From: Secundilactobacillus yichangensis
GTDB lineage: Bacteria; Bacillota; Bacilli; Lactobacillales; Lactobacillaceae
Direction of reading: 5' to 3'
Assembly: GCF_016861565.1 (NCBI RefSeq)
Contig: NZ_BOLK01000008.1
Span: forward strand, 51,087 to 115,086
DNA: 64,000 nt
Within the stretch, counting starts at the first letter, position 1. Every line of letters begins with the position of its first letter. The translations under genes and the position numbers were made by a program. The notes beneath the pieces were generated by a model. It saw only the letters and a list, made by a program, of their open reading frames with translations. It was not told the origin of the DNA and made no database searches. Positions 33,615 through 43,021 of the stretch are shown here, piece after piece.

Positions 33615-36600
33615 ATGTTGGGGAAGAACAATAAGATTCGTGATTTCAAGACGAACACGGTCATCCATTATAAAAGCTATAAGGCTGGCAAGCGTTGGGT
33701 ATTTGCTGGCTTAGCTGCGCTTTCTATGGGTGCCGGGATTTTTTTTGGAGGATTAAATGCGCAAGCATCCACTGATGTCACTGATAACAATCAGGCACCC
33801 GAAACTAATCAAGTTGATACTGCAGCTACCGCAAAAACGTCGACAAAGAACACAACAGTTCCTTTGTCAAGCAGCTCTTCAACGACTAATGCTGAGAAAG
33901 CAAATCCGGTAAAGGCTGCTCAACCTGATCAATCAAAGCCTGCTGCAACAGCTTCATCGGCCGCATCAACTCAAGTTGCCAACAAACCAACGACTAATAA
34001 TGTAACAACTAATAGCAATCAAGCTGCGACAACAAACAATCAAATAACTAACAAAAGTAATCAGGAGACTACTGACGTTACCAATTTAAAGACCGCCAAC
34101 AGCAGCCAAATTGAGGCAGCCAAAGCAGCTGCAGAAGCAGTTTATGAAGCAACTGGCAAAGCTCAAAAAATTACAGCCAGTCTTGATAATGTCGCGCCTT
34201 CCGTTCAACTTGGAAGCACAACGTTATCAAGCACGCATGTAAACAACCTAGCATTAGGCAACCGTACTACTTCACAAGGGCCAACCGTCGTTGTAACGGG
34301 TAATGCTAAAAGCGGTGATACGGTTAAAATCGACCTACCACCAATTTTTCAAATTAAAAATTATGATACCAACTTAACTGCTAAGGCTAACTCAGACAAT
34401 TCCGTCACGTATTCATTTGACCAAGATACTGCCTATACGCTGCACATCTATACAGTTGCGGCACCTAACGGTAGTTTCACTATGGATACCGATGGCACAA
34501 CGCCCATGAATTTAACGGTCACTAAAGACTCGACGCCAACGGTCTACCCACTGAAAGTAACCACCTCACCATCTCTTTCACCAATCGTATACGTTGACCA
34601 TAATTATAACGGTCAGGGACAAACTTTGAACTTAGCAAACGCCGTTAATGGCGTTATTCCGGACGTCACGTTAGCTATAAGAAGTGCTTTTAACAGCAGT
34701 TTTTATATTCCTAAAATAACTCAGGGTTCATATTCATTCGACGTTCCTAAAGGGTTTGTTGCCAACCAACTGGATGCGCCATCTGGCGTGACGATGTCTC
34801 AATCCGGTGGTGCTGGTGCTCCTGTCACATTAATTTTTTCTAATTACACGACCACCAATTATGATATGTCACTGAATGGGTCAATCAAGATAACTGATCA
34901 AACGACAGGGACTGAAAACTTCGCTAAAAATAACGTGAATGGTACACTGCAAATTGGGGCTCATTCAATACTGCCGATTTCAGTTAGATATCTACCTCTG
35001 ACCTACGTTGACGATGTCGCCAAGGCTGAACCAGTTAATTACGTCACGGGTTATGCTGGAATGAATACTTGGCCAAAGTTTGATAATGACCAGTCACATG
35101 ACATCGGTTTATATTCCGTTGTTACCGGTGGTGCATATGATATTGCCACCCCCAATCAAGTAACTTTTAACGTACCTGACGGCGTTATGGCAACCAAAAT
35201 CACAACGCCCGCATACGCTGCAAACATCACCGTGACACTGAAATCTGGCAAACAAGTTCAGTATAATGACATCGTGAACAGTGTCATTACTGGAACTGCT
35301 AATGATCCAATTGTTTCGGTAACTTCAAAGTCAATCGCTAAGCAAAACTTCTTTATTGACACTAAAGCATCGGAGGATGACTATTCTGATTGGACAGCTA
35401 ACGAGCTAAATCATTCTCTGCCAATGCGTTTCTTCGTTTCTGGCTATCTGCCAAACGCTAAAGTTGGGGATTCATACGTGGTGAAGGCTTCTAACGATGA
35501 TGCGGCAATGTCGCAAACGGATCAGCAGACATTCACGGTGGCTGATTATGGAACTATTCAATACAATGGGTATGATCAACTGTTGGATGATGACTTCAAT
35601 CCTATCCGAACGCCTGTAAGTACTGATGACAATGGGATTCGCTATGCTGCGGGGAACCCTATTTCAGATACTTATACTTTTACAAATTCCCAAAATCATT
35701 CACTTGTTGGCCCAGAAAAAGCCACCTACTATGTTGTTGTTCCAAGTAATGCCATCTTGACATCATTAGACAACATTAAAGTAGTTACAAAAGGCTCGCA
35801 AAGTGCCGTCAAGGAAGTTTTACCCCAAACACTGAATGGTCAAGAAATTATTAAGATCAATGTCAATAACCCTCAAAGAATCAACCTACCAGATATAACT
35901 CTAGATTACCAGGTTTCACCGGCAGCAAAACTCGGACAAACCGTTACACTTAACGAAGACGCTGCTGGTTCAGGTCGCTTTATCATGGCTGGTGATTTCC
36001 AGCCGAATACCATTTTTACGCCTACAACACCAGCAATTGCCGCTCCAGTTGCTCAAACGACAACTTTGAAAAACTTTGCTGCCTTAGTCGACGATAAGAA
36101 CAGCAACATGTACGTTGAAATACAACCAGCATCATACGCAGTCACCTCAGCTGTTGCTTTTACAGTTGATGATCCTGCTAAAACTGACAAAGATGCTGAC
36201 TATCCTGAAGACCTAGCAAAAGTTTCAGACCCTGAAAATCCAGTACCCGATTCACCCACTTTCATGCAGAAATACAACGAAACTGGGACGTTGCGGGTCA
36301 ACGTTTCTAACACCACCAATAATGACGTAAAGAACGTCAGCGCACTGGTCATGTTACCTACCAAAGCAGCTGGCAACGACTTTAGTGTTCAAGTTGATGG
36401 CAGTAAAATCGACAAAATGACGGTACCGGCTGGGGCAACGGTTCTGTATTCGCCACAAAAAGTAACGGACAGTAAAACTGTTAATACAACCGCTCAAGGT
36501 TTCGTTCCTGCTACTGGTGTCAGCGACTGGTCAACTATTCAAAGCGTACTGGTTCAAAGTCCTGAACTGAAAACCTTAAAGCAAATCACCGTGTACGTGC

Positions 36601-38486
36601 CAATCAAAGTTGCCGATTACACCGCTGGTAAAACCAGCAAGGCTGACACGATCACCATGGAAGGTTCCGGCACGGACGTCACTGACAATAAACACATGGA
36701 TGTCCAAAGCAAGAGCAACGTTAACTTGTCGGTACCAAAGACGACGATTAACGTGCACTATCTTAATCCAAATCACGAAACGATCGCCGCACCAAATACT
36801 GGCCAGGAAGTCGCCGGCGGCACTTATGACTGGACCAATCCAACCATCATTGGTTACTATGCGCCATCTGACGCACCAATCAGCTACACAGTCAAACCAA
36901 CAGATGGCGAAATCGTCAACATTGATGTCATCTACGTACCAAATAAAGAACAGCTGACCGTTAAATACATTAATCAACGGGGCTACGTCATGGCCACCGG
37001 ACAAGAAACCGGCACCTTCGGCAGTACCGTTAACATTGACCAAAAGTCGTTTAGCGGTTACACCGCTCAAGCTGGCAATCCGACGCAGTACACCTTTGTA
37101 ACGGATGGTCCCGGCAACTTCGTCAACCTCTACTACACTTCTCAAAGTGAAAAAGCAGCTGTTCGTTACGTTGACGACGATGCTGGCGGTGTATTGCTTC
37201 ACCAAGATAACCTCACTGGTCTGACTGATGAAATTAACAATTACACTAACGTTAAGAACGCCATTACAAGTGGCTTCACCGCTCAGGGTTACCTTGTGGT
37301 GGGCGATGATTTGCCAGCTAAAAACTTGATTGTCTTTGGTAATCAGCCAACGGTTACACCAAGCTACACCGTGCATTTGAAGCACCAAACTGAGACATTC
37401 ACACCAAATAACCCCGCTGATCCAAATACACCAATTTTCCCAAAGGATCCCAATAGTCCAACGTGGCCTGCCGGTGCTGATAAGGATAACCTAGTCAAGA
37501 ACATTACGGAAACCGTCCATTACGTTTACGCAAATAGCGGCTCAACCGCCAAGCCAGACGTAAAGGATCTAGTCACCTATACGCGCAGTGCCATCGTTGA
37601 CTTGGTCACCCGGATGGTGATCCACACAAATTGGGTTGCTAAAGGCGGTCGGACAAGCTTTAGTTCTAAGCAATCACCATTAATCACTGGTTATTTGGCA
37701 GACATAGCCAAGACTAAAGAGTATGATTTTATCAATCCAACCTCACCGAATGTTGAACTGACGGTTAAGTATTCCCCAGTTGGTGAATACACCACTAACA
37801 TGAAGAAAGTACCGCCAATCCCATATCCAAATGATCCCAACAATCCAAGTACGATCAACATCACCACGATTGTTATTCCTTACGAACCGGGTTATCAACC
37901 CTATGGTCCTGATGGCAATCCGCTGAAGCCAGTAAATCCGAATAACGTAACGAAGGGCTTCTTGCCACCGGTTCCAACGAATCCATTGACCGATACGCCG
38001 ATCACTTACAAGCCCGGTCAACCAGGTGGATTGATAGGTCAGGGCAATGGTATGCCACCTGCTGATCATACGACCGTAACGCCACCCGAAAATAACACGG
38101 CTGTACCGACTCCACCAGACAATAACCAGACCGTACCAAACCAGCCAGAAAACGATACATCAACTCCTGAGCCACCGGTGACCCCATCACCTGCCGAAAG
38201 AACAACGGTTCCTGAACCAAACGGTAAGACGAACGCACCAGTCGAACCCGTTGCAGCAGACAAAGGCCAAGCTGTAAACACGCAACCAACAACCGAACGT
38301 GGAACAGCTGCAAACGAACCGAATGAGGTAACATCTTTGAGTAGTCATGGCACCGGAAATTCAGCGTCAGCAGCTCAGAAATTACCGCAAACTAATGAGC
38401 AATCAGCAAACTGGCTTTCTCTTCTTGGATTGAGTCTCCTTGGCTTCTTAGGATTTGGTAAGGCTCGGCGTCAAAAGAAGGATTAA
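33615..38486 (+). CDS. Giant LPXTG-anchored mucin-binding-type adhesin 2
   Basis: A paralogue of the previous gene with 1623 residues from ATG 33615. It has the same KSYKAGKRW signal motif (residues 20-28), a Ser/Thr/Asn-rich linker, the same unique N-terminal region and two MucBP modules (INVHYLNPNH, LTVKYINQRG). Only one YVDDD module and one WPAG...VHYVY module are present, against three each in adhesin 1. The wall-spanning region is Pro-rich (PPENN, PPDNNQ and similar). It ends with LPQTNEQ (about residue 1590), a helix and RRQKKD. The tandem arrangement suggests duplication followed by repeat loss or gain. Sortase A is expected to anchor it. Confidence 0.93.
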   Translation: MLGKNNKIRDFKTNTVIHYKSYKAGKRWVFAGLAALSMGAGIFFGGLNAQASTDVTDNNQAPETNQVDTAATAKTSTKNTTVPLSSSSSTTNAEKANPVKAAQPDQSKPAATASSAASTQVANKPTTNNVTTNSNQAATTNNQITNKSNQETTDVTNLKTANSSQIEAAKAAAEAVYEATGKAQKITASLDNVAPSVQLGSTTLSSTHVNNLALGNRTTSQGPTVVVTGNAKSGDTVKIDLPPIFQIKNYDTNLTAKANSDNSVTYSFDQDTAYTLHIYTVAAPNGSFTMDTDGTTPMNLTVTKDSTPTVYPLKVTTSPSLSPIVYVDHNYNGQGQTLNLANAVNGVIPDVTLAIRSAFNSSFYIPKITQGSYSFDVPKGFVANQLDAPSGVTMSQSGGAGAPVTLIFSNYTTTNYDMSLNGSIKITDQTTGTENFAKNNVNGTLQIGAHSILPISVRYLPLTYVDDVAKAEPVNYVTGYAGMNTWPKFDNDQSHDIGLYSVVTGGAYDIATPNQVTFNVPDGVMATKITTPAYAANITVTLKSGKQVQYNDIVNSVITGTANDPIVSVTSKSIAKQNFFIDTKASEDDYSDWTANELNHSLPMRFFVSGYLPNAKVGDSYVVKASNDDAAMSQTDQQTFTVADYGTIQYNGYDQLLDDDFNPIRTPVSTDDNGIRYAAGNPISDTYTFTNSQNHSLVGPEKATYYVVVPSNAILTSLDNIKVVTKGSQSAVKEVLPQTLNGQEIIKINVNNPQRINLPDITLDYQVSPAAKLGQTVTLNEDAAGSGRFIMAGDFQPNTIFTPTTPAIAAPVAQTTTLKNFAALVDDKNSNMYVEIQPASYAVTSAVAFTVDDPAKTDKDADYPEDLAKVSDPENPVPDSPTFMQKYNETGTLRVNVSNTTNNDVKNVSALVMLPTKAAGNDFSVQVDGSKIDKMTVPAGATVLYSPQKVTDSKTVNTTAQGFVPATGVSDWSTIQSVLVQSPELKTLKQITVYVPIKVADYTAGKTSKADTITMEGSGTDVTDNKHMDVQSKSNVNLSVPKTTINVHYLNPNHETIAAPNTGQEVAGGTYDWTNPTIIGYYAPSDAPISYTVKPTDGEIVNIDVIYVPNKEQLTVKYINQRGYVMATGQETGTFGSTVNIDQKSFSGYTAQAGNPTQYTFVTDGPGNFVNLYYTSQSEKAAVRYVDDDAGGVLLHQDNLTGLTDEINNYTNVKNAITSGFTAQGYLVVGDDLPAKNLIVFGNQPTVTPSYTVHLKHQTETFTPNNPADPNTPIFPKDPNSPTWPAGADKDNLVKNITETVHYVYANSGSTAKPDVKDLVTYTRSAIVDLVTRMVIHTNWVAKGGRTSFSSKQSPLITGYLADIAKTKEYDFINPTSPNVELTVKYSPVGEYTTNMKKVPPIPYPNDPNNPSTINITTIVIPYEPGYQPYGPDGNPLKPVNPNNVTKGFLPPVPTNPLTDTPITYKPGQPGGLIGQGNGMPPADHTTVTPPENNTAVPTPPDNNQTVPNQPENDTSTPEPPVTPSPAERTTVPEPNGKTNAPVEPVAADKGQAVNTQPTTERGTAANEPNEVTSLSSHGTGNSASAAQKLPQTNEQSANWLSLLGLSLLGFLGFGKARRQKKD

Positions 38487-38542
38487 CCAATAGAGATTTC
38501 ATTAATGTCAGGTTTGTTAAAATCACTAAGCTGATAGAAATT

Positions 38543-38580
38543 AAAACGCGCAGCCGTAGAAATGCGACTGCGCGTTTTGA
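38543..38580. terminator. Terminator after adhesin 2
   Basis: AAAACGCGCAG pairs with CTGCGCGTTTT around a loop. It is a degenerate copy of the adhesin 1 terminator and also lies at the 3' end of the converging 129-residue gene. Confidence 0.85.
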
Positions 38581-38970
38581 TTATTTAAATGATGTCACGT
38601 TTTCTTCTTTGGCCCGTTTTTCTAACACATCCGTCAACCGATTAGTGACACTCAACGGTACCTGAATAAGCGGCGTCAAAATGCTTGGATGTTCTGGATC
38701 CGGTACCTCCGCCGTACTCTTACGGCCTGGTACCATGGCCTCCAAGTCCGTTTTCGTTAAATGAAACTGCCGAGCGTAATAAATCACTTCTTGATAGGCC
38801 ATATTTTTAAAGTAAAAGTAGTACGTGAAACCAGCAGCAGCAATATACCAGAAAACGGTCCATGACAAACCAATCTTGGCTGGATCAAGTAACTTGAATT
38901 CTACTGCACAGCTAACAAAAATCACGTAAATGATAACGGATATCGTCATCCATTTTGCTCGATGTGTCAA
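38581..38970 (-). CDS. Small membrane protein of unknown function
   Basis: A 129-residue protein starting at TTG 38970, placed 7 nt after GGAGGGG. Two hydrophobic helices (about 9-26 and 37-55) are followed by a cytoplasmic tail with FHLTKTDLEAMVPGRK, which resembles a short helical domain, and ending in a charged stretch. I do not recognise the family. It converges on adhesin 2 and shares its terminator. Confidence 0.65.
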   Translation of the reverse strand: MTHRAKWMTISVIIYVIFVSCAVEFKLLDPAKIGLSWTVFWYIAAAGFTYYFYFKNMAYQEVIYYARQFHLTKTDLEAMVPGRKSTAEVPDPEHPSILTPLIQVPLSVTNRLTDVLEKRAKEENVTSFK

Positions 38971-39062
38971 AAAATCGCCCCTCCGCTTTGTTGCTTCAAC
39001 CGTTCAAGAAACCATACCATTATTTTAACGAAGCTGACCTAGTGAAGCAAACTTGCCGGCAA

Positions 39063-39112
39063 ATAAAAATAGCCCAAATACCAGTCAAACGACTGCTACT
39101 CAGACTATTAAC
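39063..39112 (-). terminator. Intrinsic terminator after the second aldo/keto reductase
   Basis: On the minus strand AATAGTCTGAGTAGCAGTC pairs imperfectly (several G-U pairs) with GACTGGTATTTGGGCTATT and is followed by TTTATT. Confidence 0.7.
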
Positions 39113-39116
39113 CTGC

Positions 39117-39980
39117 TTATTTACGAGCACCATATTTTTGAGATTTTTTCAGCCACTCGATGTCTTGTGGATCTGGTCCAACTCGCTTGCCCTGATCCAG
39201 TTTAGCAATCTCAGCCATTTCAGCTTCATCAAGTCCAAAGGCGAAGATGTCGCGATTATCCTTAACTCGATCTTCGTGAATTGACTTTGGAATCACGATT
39301 TCTTCACGTTGAACGTGCCAACGCAAAATCACTTGTGCTGGGGTAACATTGTGGGCTTTGGCCAACTTTTCGAACAATGGATCCTTGATGGCACTGTTCT
39401 TACCGCCACCAAGCGGGCTCCAGGCTTCGTGCTGAATTCCTTGGCTCTCCAAATAGGCGTGAAGTTCTGTTTGCTGGAAGTATGGGTGGGTTTCAACCTG
39501 GTCGATTTCTGGCTTGATATCGGACTTACTCATTAAGTCTTCCAGTTGATTTTGTTCAAAGTTAGAAACCCCGATGTTCTTGATCTTGCCGTCGCGGTAA
39601 AGATCTTCCATGGCTTTCCAACTATCAACGTAGCCTGGTGCTGGCCAGTGAATCAAATAAAGGTCCAGGTAATCTAGTCCTAGTTTATCCAAGCTTTCTT
39701 GGAATGCTTGCTTGGTTTCGTCATAACCACGAACGTTGTTCCAGAGCTTTGACGTCACAAATAGGTCTTTGCGATCTAAGCCGCTTTCGCGAATGGCCTC
39801 CCCGACCCACTGCTCATTACCATAGTAAGCAGCGGTATCAATATGCCGATAGCCAGCTTCTAGTGCCCACTTAACGGAATTTTTAATATCACTCTCGTTA
39901 TCGACCTGGAAAACACCCAAGCCCAGCTGAGGAATCGTATTACCATTTGCTAAAGGAATTTGAGGAATATCATTATGCAC
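39117..39980 (-). CDS. Aldo/keto reductase
   Basis: An NAD(P)H-dependent reductase of 287 residues, cytoplasmic, substrate unknown. GTG 39980 (MHNDIPQIPLANG) is chosen because AAAGGTGG lies 8 nt upstream. The catalytic elements are IDTAAYYGNE (Asp, Tyr), VTSKLWNN (Lys) and YLIHWPAPG (His), with GVSNFEQNQL and IVIPKSIHEDR for cofactor binding. A LacI-family regulator gene lies 22 nt upstream in the same direction and probably regulates it. It resembles 2,5-diketo-gluconate reductase-type enzymes. Confidence 0.92.
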   Translation of the reverse strand: MHNDIPQIPLANGNTIPQLGLGVFQVDNESDIKNSVKWALEAGYRHIDTAAYYGNEQWVGEAIRESGLDRKDLFVTSKLWNNVRGYDETKQAFQESLDKLGLDYLDLYLIHWPAPGYVDSWKAMEDLYRDGKIKNIGVSNFEQNQLEDLMSKSDIKPEIDQVETHPYFQQTELHAYLESQGIQHEAWSPLGGGKNSAIKDPLFEKLAKAHNVTPAQVILRWHVQREEIVIPKSIHEDRVKDNRDIFAFGLDEAEMAEIAKLDQGKRVGPDPQDIEWLKKSQKYGARK

Positions 39981-40002
39981 AATAAAAACCACCTTTCAAA
40001 AT

Positions 40003-40986
40003 TCACGTACTCTGACGTGTTTCAATCTTAATGGGCGTAAACTGCGATGTTGTTCGGTTCTCTTGGTCCAGCAGCATTCGCGTTCCCAAAGTACCCATAT
40101 CATAAAATCCCTGAGTTACCGTGGTTAACTGCGGTCGCACAATTTCAGCTAAATAAGTGCCATCAATACTTATGATTGCCAGTTGATCCGGCACTTTAAT
40201 GTGAAACTGAACGGCCTGGTTCAAAACACCGATTGCTGCCAAATCACTGGCGCCAATAATGGCGGTCACATCGGGCTGCTGACCGAAAGATTTCATGGCC
40301 CTAACGCCATCCTCATAGGTGTACATCCCAACTTTGATCCACTCGTCATTGGTTGGCAATTTCACTTCACTCATAGCAGCCTGGTAGCCGGCGACCCGTT
40401 GCTGACCGATATAGTCAGTGGTATCCATCGCCACCAGCCCAATCTTTCGATGTCCCCGCTTGATCAAATACCGAGTTGCCTGATAACCGATCTGGTAATC
40501 GTTGGAAGCAATCGAGGGTAACCGATCACTGTTGTACGCGGTTGATAGAAATCGATAAGGAATTTGTGCCCCTTGCAGCAGTGCCAAGTTCTCGTCAGTA
40601 AGTTGAATGGCCACGACTAAAATGCCTTTAACAGCTCGTTCTATCAGTGTCCGTAATGCCCGTTCTTGTAATTCCGGGTTGTTTTGCCCAGCGTAAAGCA
40701 TGATGACACTGAGATTATGCTTAATCGCCTCGTCTTGAATCCCATCAATAATTTTTTCGGAAAAGTTAGTCCTTGTCGATGAAATGATCACACCGATCAC
40801 TTGGCTTTTCTGGGTAACCAGCTCAACTGCACTGGTATTTTTTTCGTATCCTAATGATGTGGCAATTTTGCGAACCCGGTGTGCCGTAGATTCTGAATAG
40901 AACCCCTTTTTCTTAGCGAGAACCCGAGAAACCGTTGCGGCCGAAACACCGGCTGCCTCGGCAACGTCTTTAATCGTTGCAACCAA
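40003..40986 (-). CDS. LacI family transcriptional regulator
   Basis: A DNA-binding repressor of 327 residues. The N-terminal LacI helix-turn-helix reads TIKDVAEAAGVSAATVSRVL (residues 4-23), followed by a hinge region and a periplasmic-binding-protein-like effector domain from about residue 60. A sugar or its phosphate is the likely effector. The start is TTG 40986 with GAGGGTG upstream. It is encoded just before the aldo/keto reductase in the same direction, so it may control that gene. Confidence 0.92.
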   Translation of the reverse strand: MVATIKDVAEAAGVSAATVSRVLAKKKGFYSESTAHRVRKIATSLGYEKNTSAVELVTQKSQVIGVIISSTRTNFSEKIIDGIQDEAIKHNLSVIMLYAGQNNPELQERALRTLIERAVKGILVVAIQLTDENLALLQGAQIPYRFLSTAYNSDRLPSIASNDYQIGYQATRYLIKRGHRKIGLVAMDTTDYIGQQRVAGYQAAMSEVKLPTNDEWIKVGMYTYEDGVRAMKSFGQQPDVTAIIGASDLAAIGVLNQAVQFHIKVPDQLAIISIDGTYLAEIVRPQLTTVTQGFYDMGTLGTRMLLDQENRTTSQFTPIKIETRQST

Positions 40987-41171
40987 TTAGATCACCCTCT
41001 CCCCTTTACAACGTTACCTTTAATTTTACCATAAACCGCCCGTTTTATTTACAAAGTGCAAATTTTACAAAATCGATAAAAAATAGTAAACTTTAAACCT
41101 AAATGAGTTAAACTTACCTTAGTAGTATTTTAATGGCTTGTTCGCTGTTCTTGATATTGGAGGTATTTTAC

Positions 41172-41867
41172 GTGAATAATCAAGAACCGCAATCGCGCAT
41201 GCAACGCTATAATTTCAACACTGATAATCAGTCATCTCCGAAGCGTAAGCCGCCAAAACGACCGTCGCGCTTCCGACAGATTATCATCAGCTTCTTAGTC
41301 ACACTTGTGCTGATCGTGGGTGTTGGCGTCTGGCTTGCTAACCGCTCGACTAAAGTCGAAAATGGTGCTCAAAACACCGAACAATCTGTTAAGGATAATA
41401 GTTCTAGTAACACCGAGTCTGGTAGCGCGTCTGAAAACGATGCGCCTAGTTCAGACCCAAGCAATTCTACTGATGACCGCTCAAACGGTTCAATGTATGA
41501 TGATAAAGGGATCACTTCATCTCAGCGAAGCTCTTTGCAAAGTTCGATTAATCAGGAATCAGATGCAACAATTAAGAACAGCGAACAAAAAAAGCTAGAC
41601 GACACCAAGACCAAGGCTACTACTCAGCAATCGTCCAGCTCCGCCAATACTACTTCTAACTCAGCTGGGTCATCTTCCAAGAAAACCGACAACAATAGAA
41701 ACAACTCAGGATCCATCACATTCAGTCAGCCTCATACCTTCTCTTCCGTCTCAGACGCGAAGAGTTGGGCCCAAGCCACGAAATCGCAATGGCTGAAGGA
41801 TGGATATTCTACCTATACGATTACTTCAGATGCACAGGGCAACTACGTGCTGCGCTTCGTGAAGTAA
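41172..41867 (+). CDS. Membrane-anchored Ser/Thr-rich protein, unknown function
   Basis: A 231-residue protein starting at GTG 41172 after TGGAGGTATTTTAC. It has a basic cytoplasmic head (KRKPPKRPSRFRQ), one membrane helix (about 36-56, IIISFLVTLVLIVGVGVWLA), and a low-complexity Ser/Asn/Thr/Lys linker of about 120 residues. A compact C-terminal domain follows (FSSVSDAKSWAQATKSQWL...YTITSDAQGNYVLRFVK, last about 45 residues). The tail domain resembles small extracytoplasmic domains of lactobacillar surface proteins but I cannot name it. It is monocistronic. Confidence 0.75.
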   Translation: MNNQEPQSRMQRYNFNTDNQSSPKRKPPKRPSRFRQIIISFLVTLVLIVGVGVWLANRSTKVENGAQNTEQSVKDNSSSNTESGSASENDAPSSDPSNSTDDRSNGSMYDDKGITSSQRSSLQSSINQESDATIKNSEQKKLDDTKTKATTQQSSSSANTTSNSAGSSSKKTDNNRNNSGSITFSQPHTFSSVSDAKSWAQATKSQWLKDGYSTYTITSDAQGNYVLRFVK

Positions 41868-41893
41868 TGAGTCGCATTATTCAGTCGAACTTG

Positions 41894-41949
41894 ATCAAAA
41901 GCAGCGTTTGTAAGACACCTAGTGGTGTCTTACAAACGCTGCTTTTGAT
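41894..41949. terminator. Very long perfect hairpin between converging genes
   Basis: A perfect 26-bp stem (41894-41919 with 41924-41949) has loop TAGT. The arms begin ATCAAAAGCAGCGTTTG and end GACACC. It probably serves as a bidirectional terminator for the Ser/Thr-rich protein gene and the DMT exporter gene. Confidence 0.8.
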
Positions 41950-41957
41950 TTACCTTT

Positions 41958-42845
41958 CTATTCAACTGATTGAAACCGCGAAAAATCCAACTGCATGATT
42001 AAAATGGCAATGATAATCAGCACACCACCCAACAGTAAATGCACGGTAAACGGTTCAAAACCTAAGAGCACCGAGAAAATACTGCCAAACATCGATTCCG
42101 TCATTAAAATCAGACCAGCCGGCGTCGGATCAGTGAAGCGTTGACCAACAATTTGCAGTGTCTGAGCGCCAAACGAGGAAAGAATTCCTAAAACGATCAC
42201 TGGCCATAAACCAGCCTGCCAGTTAATTGCCCCATAACTGACCCGTTCAAACAGCAGCGTCCAGATCAGCCCAAATCCACCCTGCGTAATTCCCATCATA
42301 AATGACAGCACGAAGGGACTGGTGTTAGTGGCGCGCATTCCAAAGTAAACAATTTGAAGCGCGTAGAAAAAGGCTGAAATAAGGGTTAACAAATCACCGA
42401 TATGAAGCGTAAACCCATTGTGCAAAATACTGGTTAAAAAGCCCATCCCAACGATTGCAATAATAATGGCAAGATAGCTCTTCGGTTCGGGCCGACGCTT
42501 ATACATAAACCAAATAATGATGGGGATAATGACCACGTAAATCGCCGTTAAAAACGCGTTGTTTGAAGGTGTGGTAAACCGTAATCCCCAGGTTTGGAAC
42601 TGGTAACCCAAGAAGTTGATAAACCCGGCGACCAATCCAAGCCGCAGATCGGCCTTGGTCATCTTCAAAATAGCATTGTGGAAAAAAAGAAAGGCTAAAC
42701 CAGCATAGATAAAACCACGAATAGCGTTGATCAGACCAGCTTGCATATTGGCATTAGTAGCCATTTTAGAAAAAATGTAACCGGCGCCCCAAATCATGGC
42801 TGCAGCAAGCAGCATAAAATTGGCGCGTCCTTTTGAAATTTGCAT
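41958..42845 (-). CDS. DMT superfamily (EamA) transporter
   Basis: A membrane exporter of 295 residues with ten predicted helices arranged as two EamA repeats (about 8-138 and 150-285). The first repeat has AAAMIWGAGYIFSKMA, and the second includes LTLISAFFYALQIVYFG and AGLILMTESMFGSIFSVLLG (the typical P-x-x-A-G-L-x-x-x-x-E-S segment). AAAGGAG precedes the ATG. The substrate is not predictable; amino acids or metabolites are usual for this family. Confidence 0.88.
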   Translation of the reverse strand: MQISKGRANFMLLAAAMIWGAGYIFSKMATNANMQAGLINAIRGFIYAGLAFLFFHNAILKMTKADLRLGLVAGFINFLGYQFQTWGLRFTTPSNNAFLTAIYVVIIPIIIWFMYKRRPEPKSYLAIIIAIVGMGFLTSILHNGFTLHIGDLLTLISAFFYALQIVYFGMRATNTSPFVLSFMMGITQGGFGLIWTLLFERVSYGAINWQAGLWPVIVLGILSSFGAQTLQIVGQRFTDPTPAGLILMTESMFGSIFSVLLGFEPFTVHLLLGGVLIIIAILIMQLDFSRFQSVE

Positions 42846-42867
42846 GAGGGACTCCTTTATAAGATAA

Positions 42868-42981
42868 GGTGTGGAAGAAAGCGCTTAGAGAGCGGAGTGT
42901 AAGCTGACTCTGCCAAAAATCCCGGGCTTGGATTTATGGCGGAGTTGGCTTACATGCAGCTCTCTGCTTTCTGTAGCCTGA
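42868..42981. repeat. Palindromic repeat family A, copy 5
   Basis: The frame AAGCGCTTAGAGAGCGGAGTG ... is the same as at 2047 (the arms are shown as AAGCGCTTAGAG, CCCGGGCTTGGATTT and TACATGCAGCTCTCTG). The inner arms TAAGCTGACTCTGCC and GGCGGAGTTGGCTTA differ from other copies but pair with each other. It lies between the M20 peptidase stop and the DMT gene start. Confidence 0.8.
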
Positions 42982-43021
42982 TTAGGCAATATACAATCAA
43001 ACCACAAACAAGGGCATCTGA

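Noticed and set aside
36576..37388. Long minus-strand frame inside adhesin 2
   Set aside because: It is antisense to repeated, codon-biased sequence, lacks a ribosome-binding site and shows no domain.
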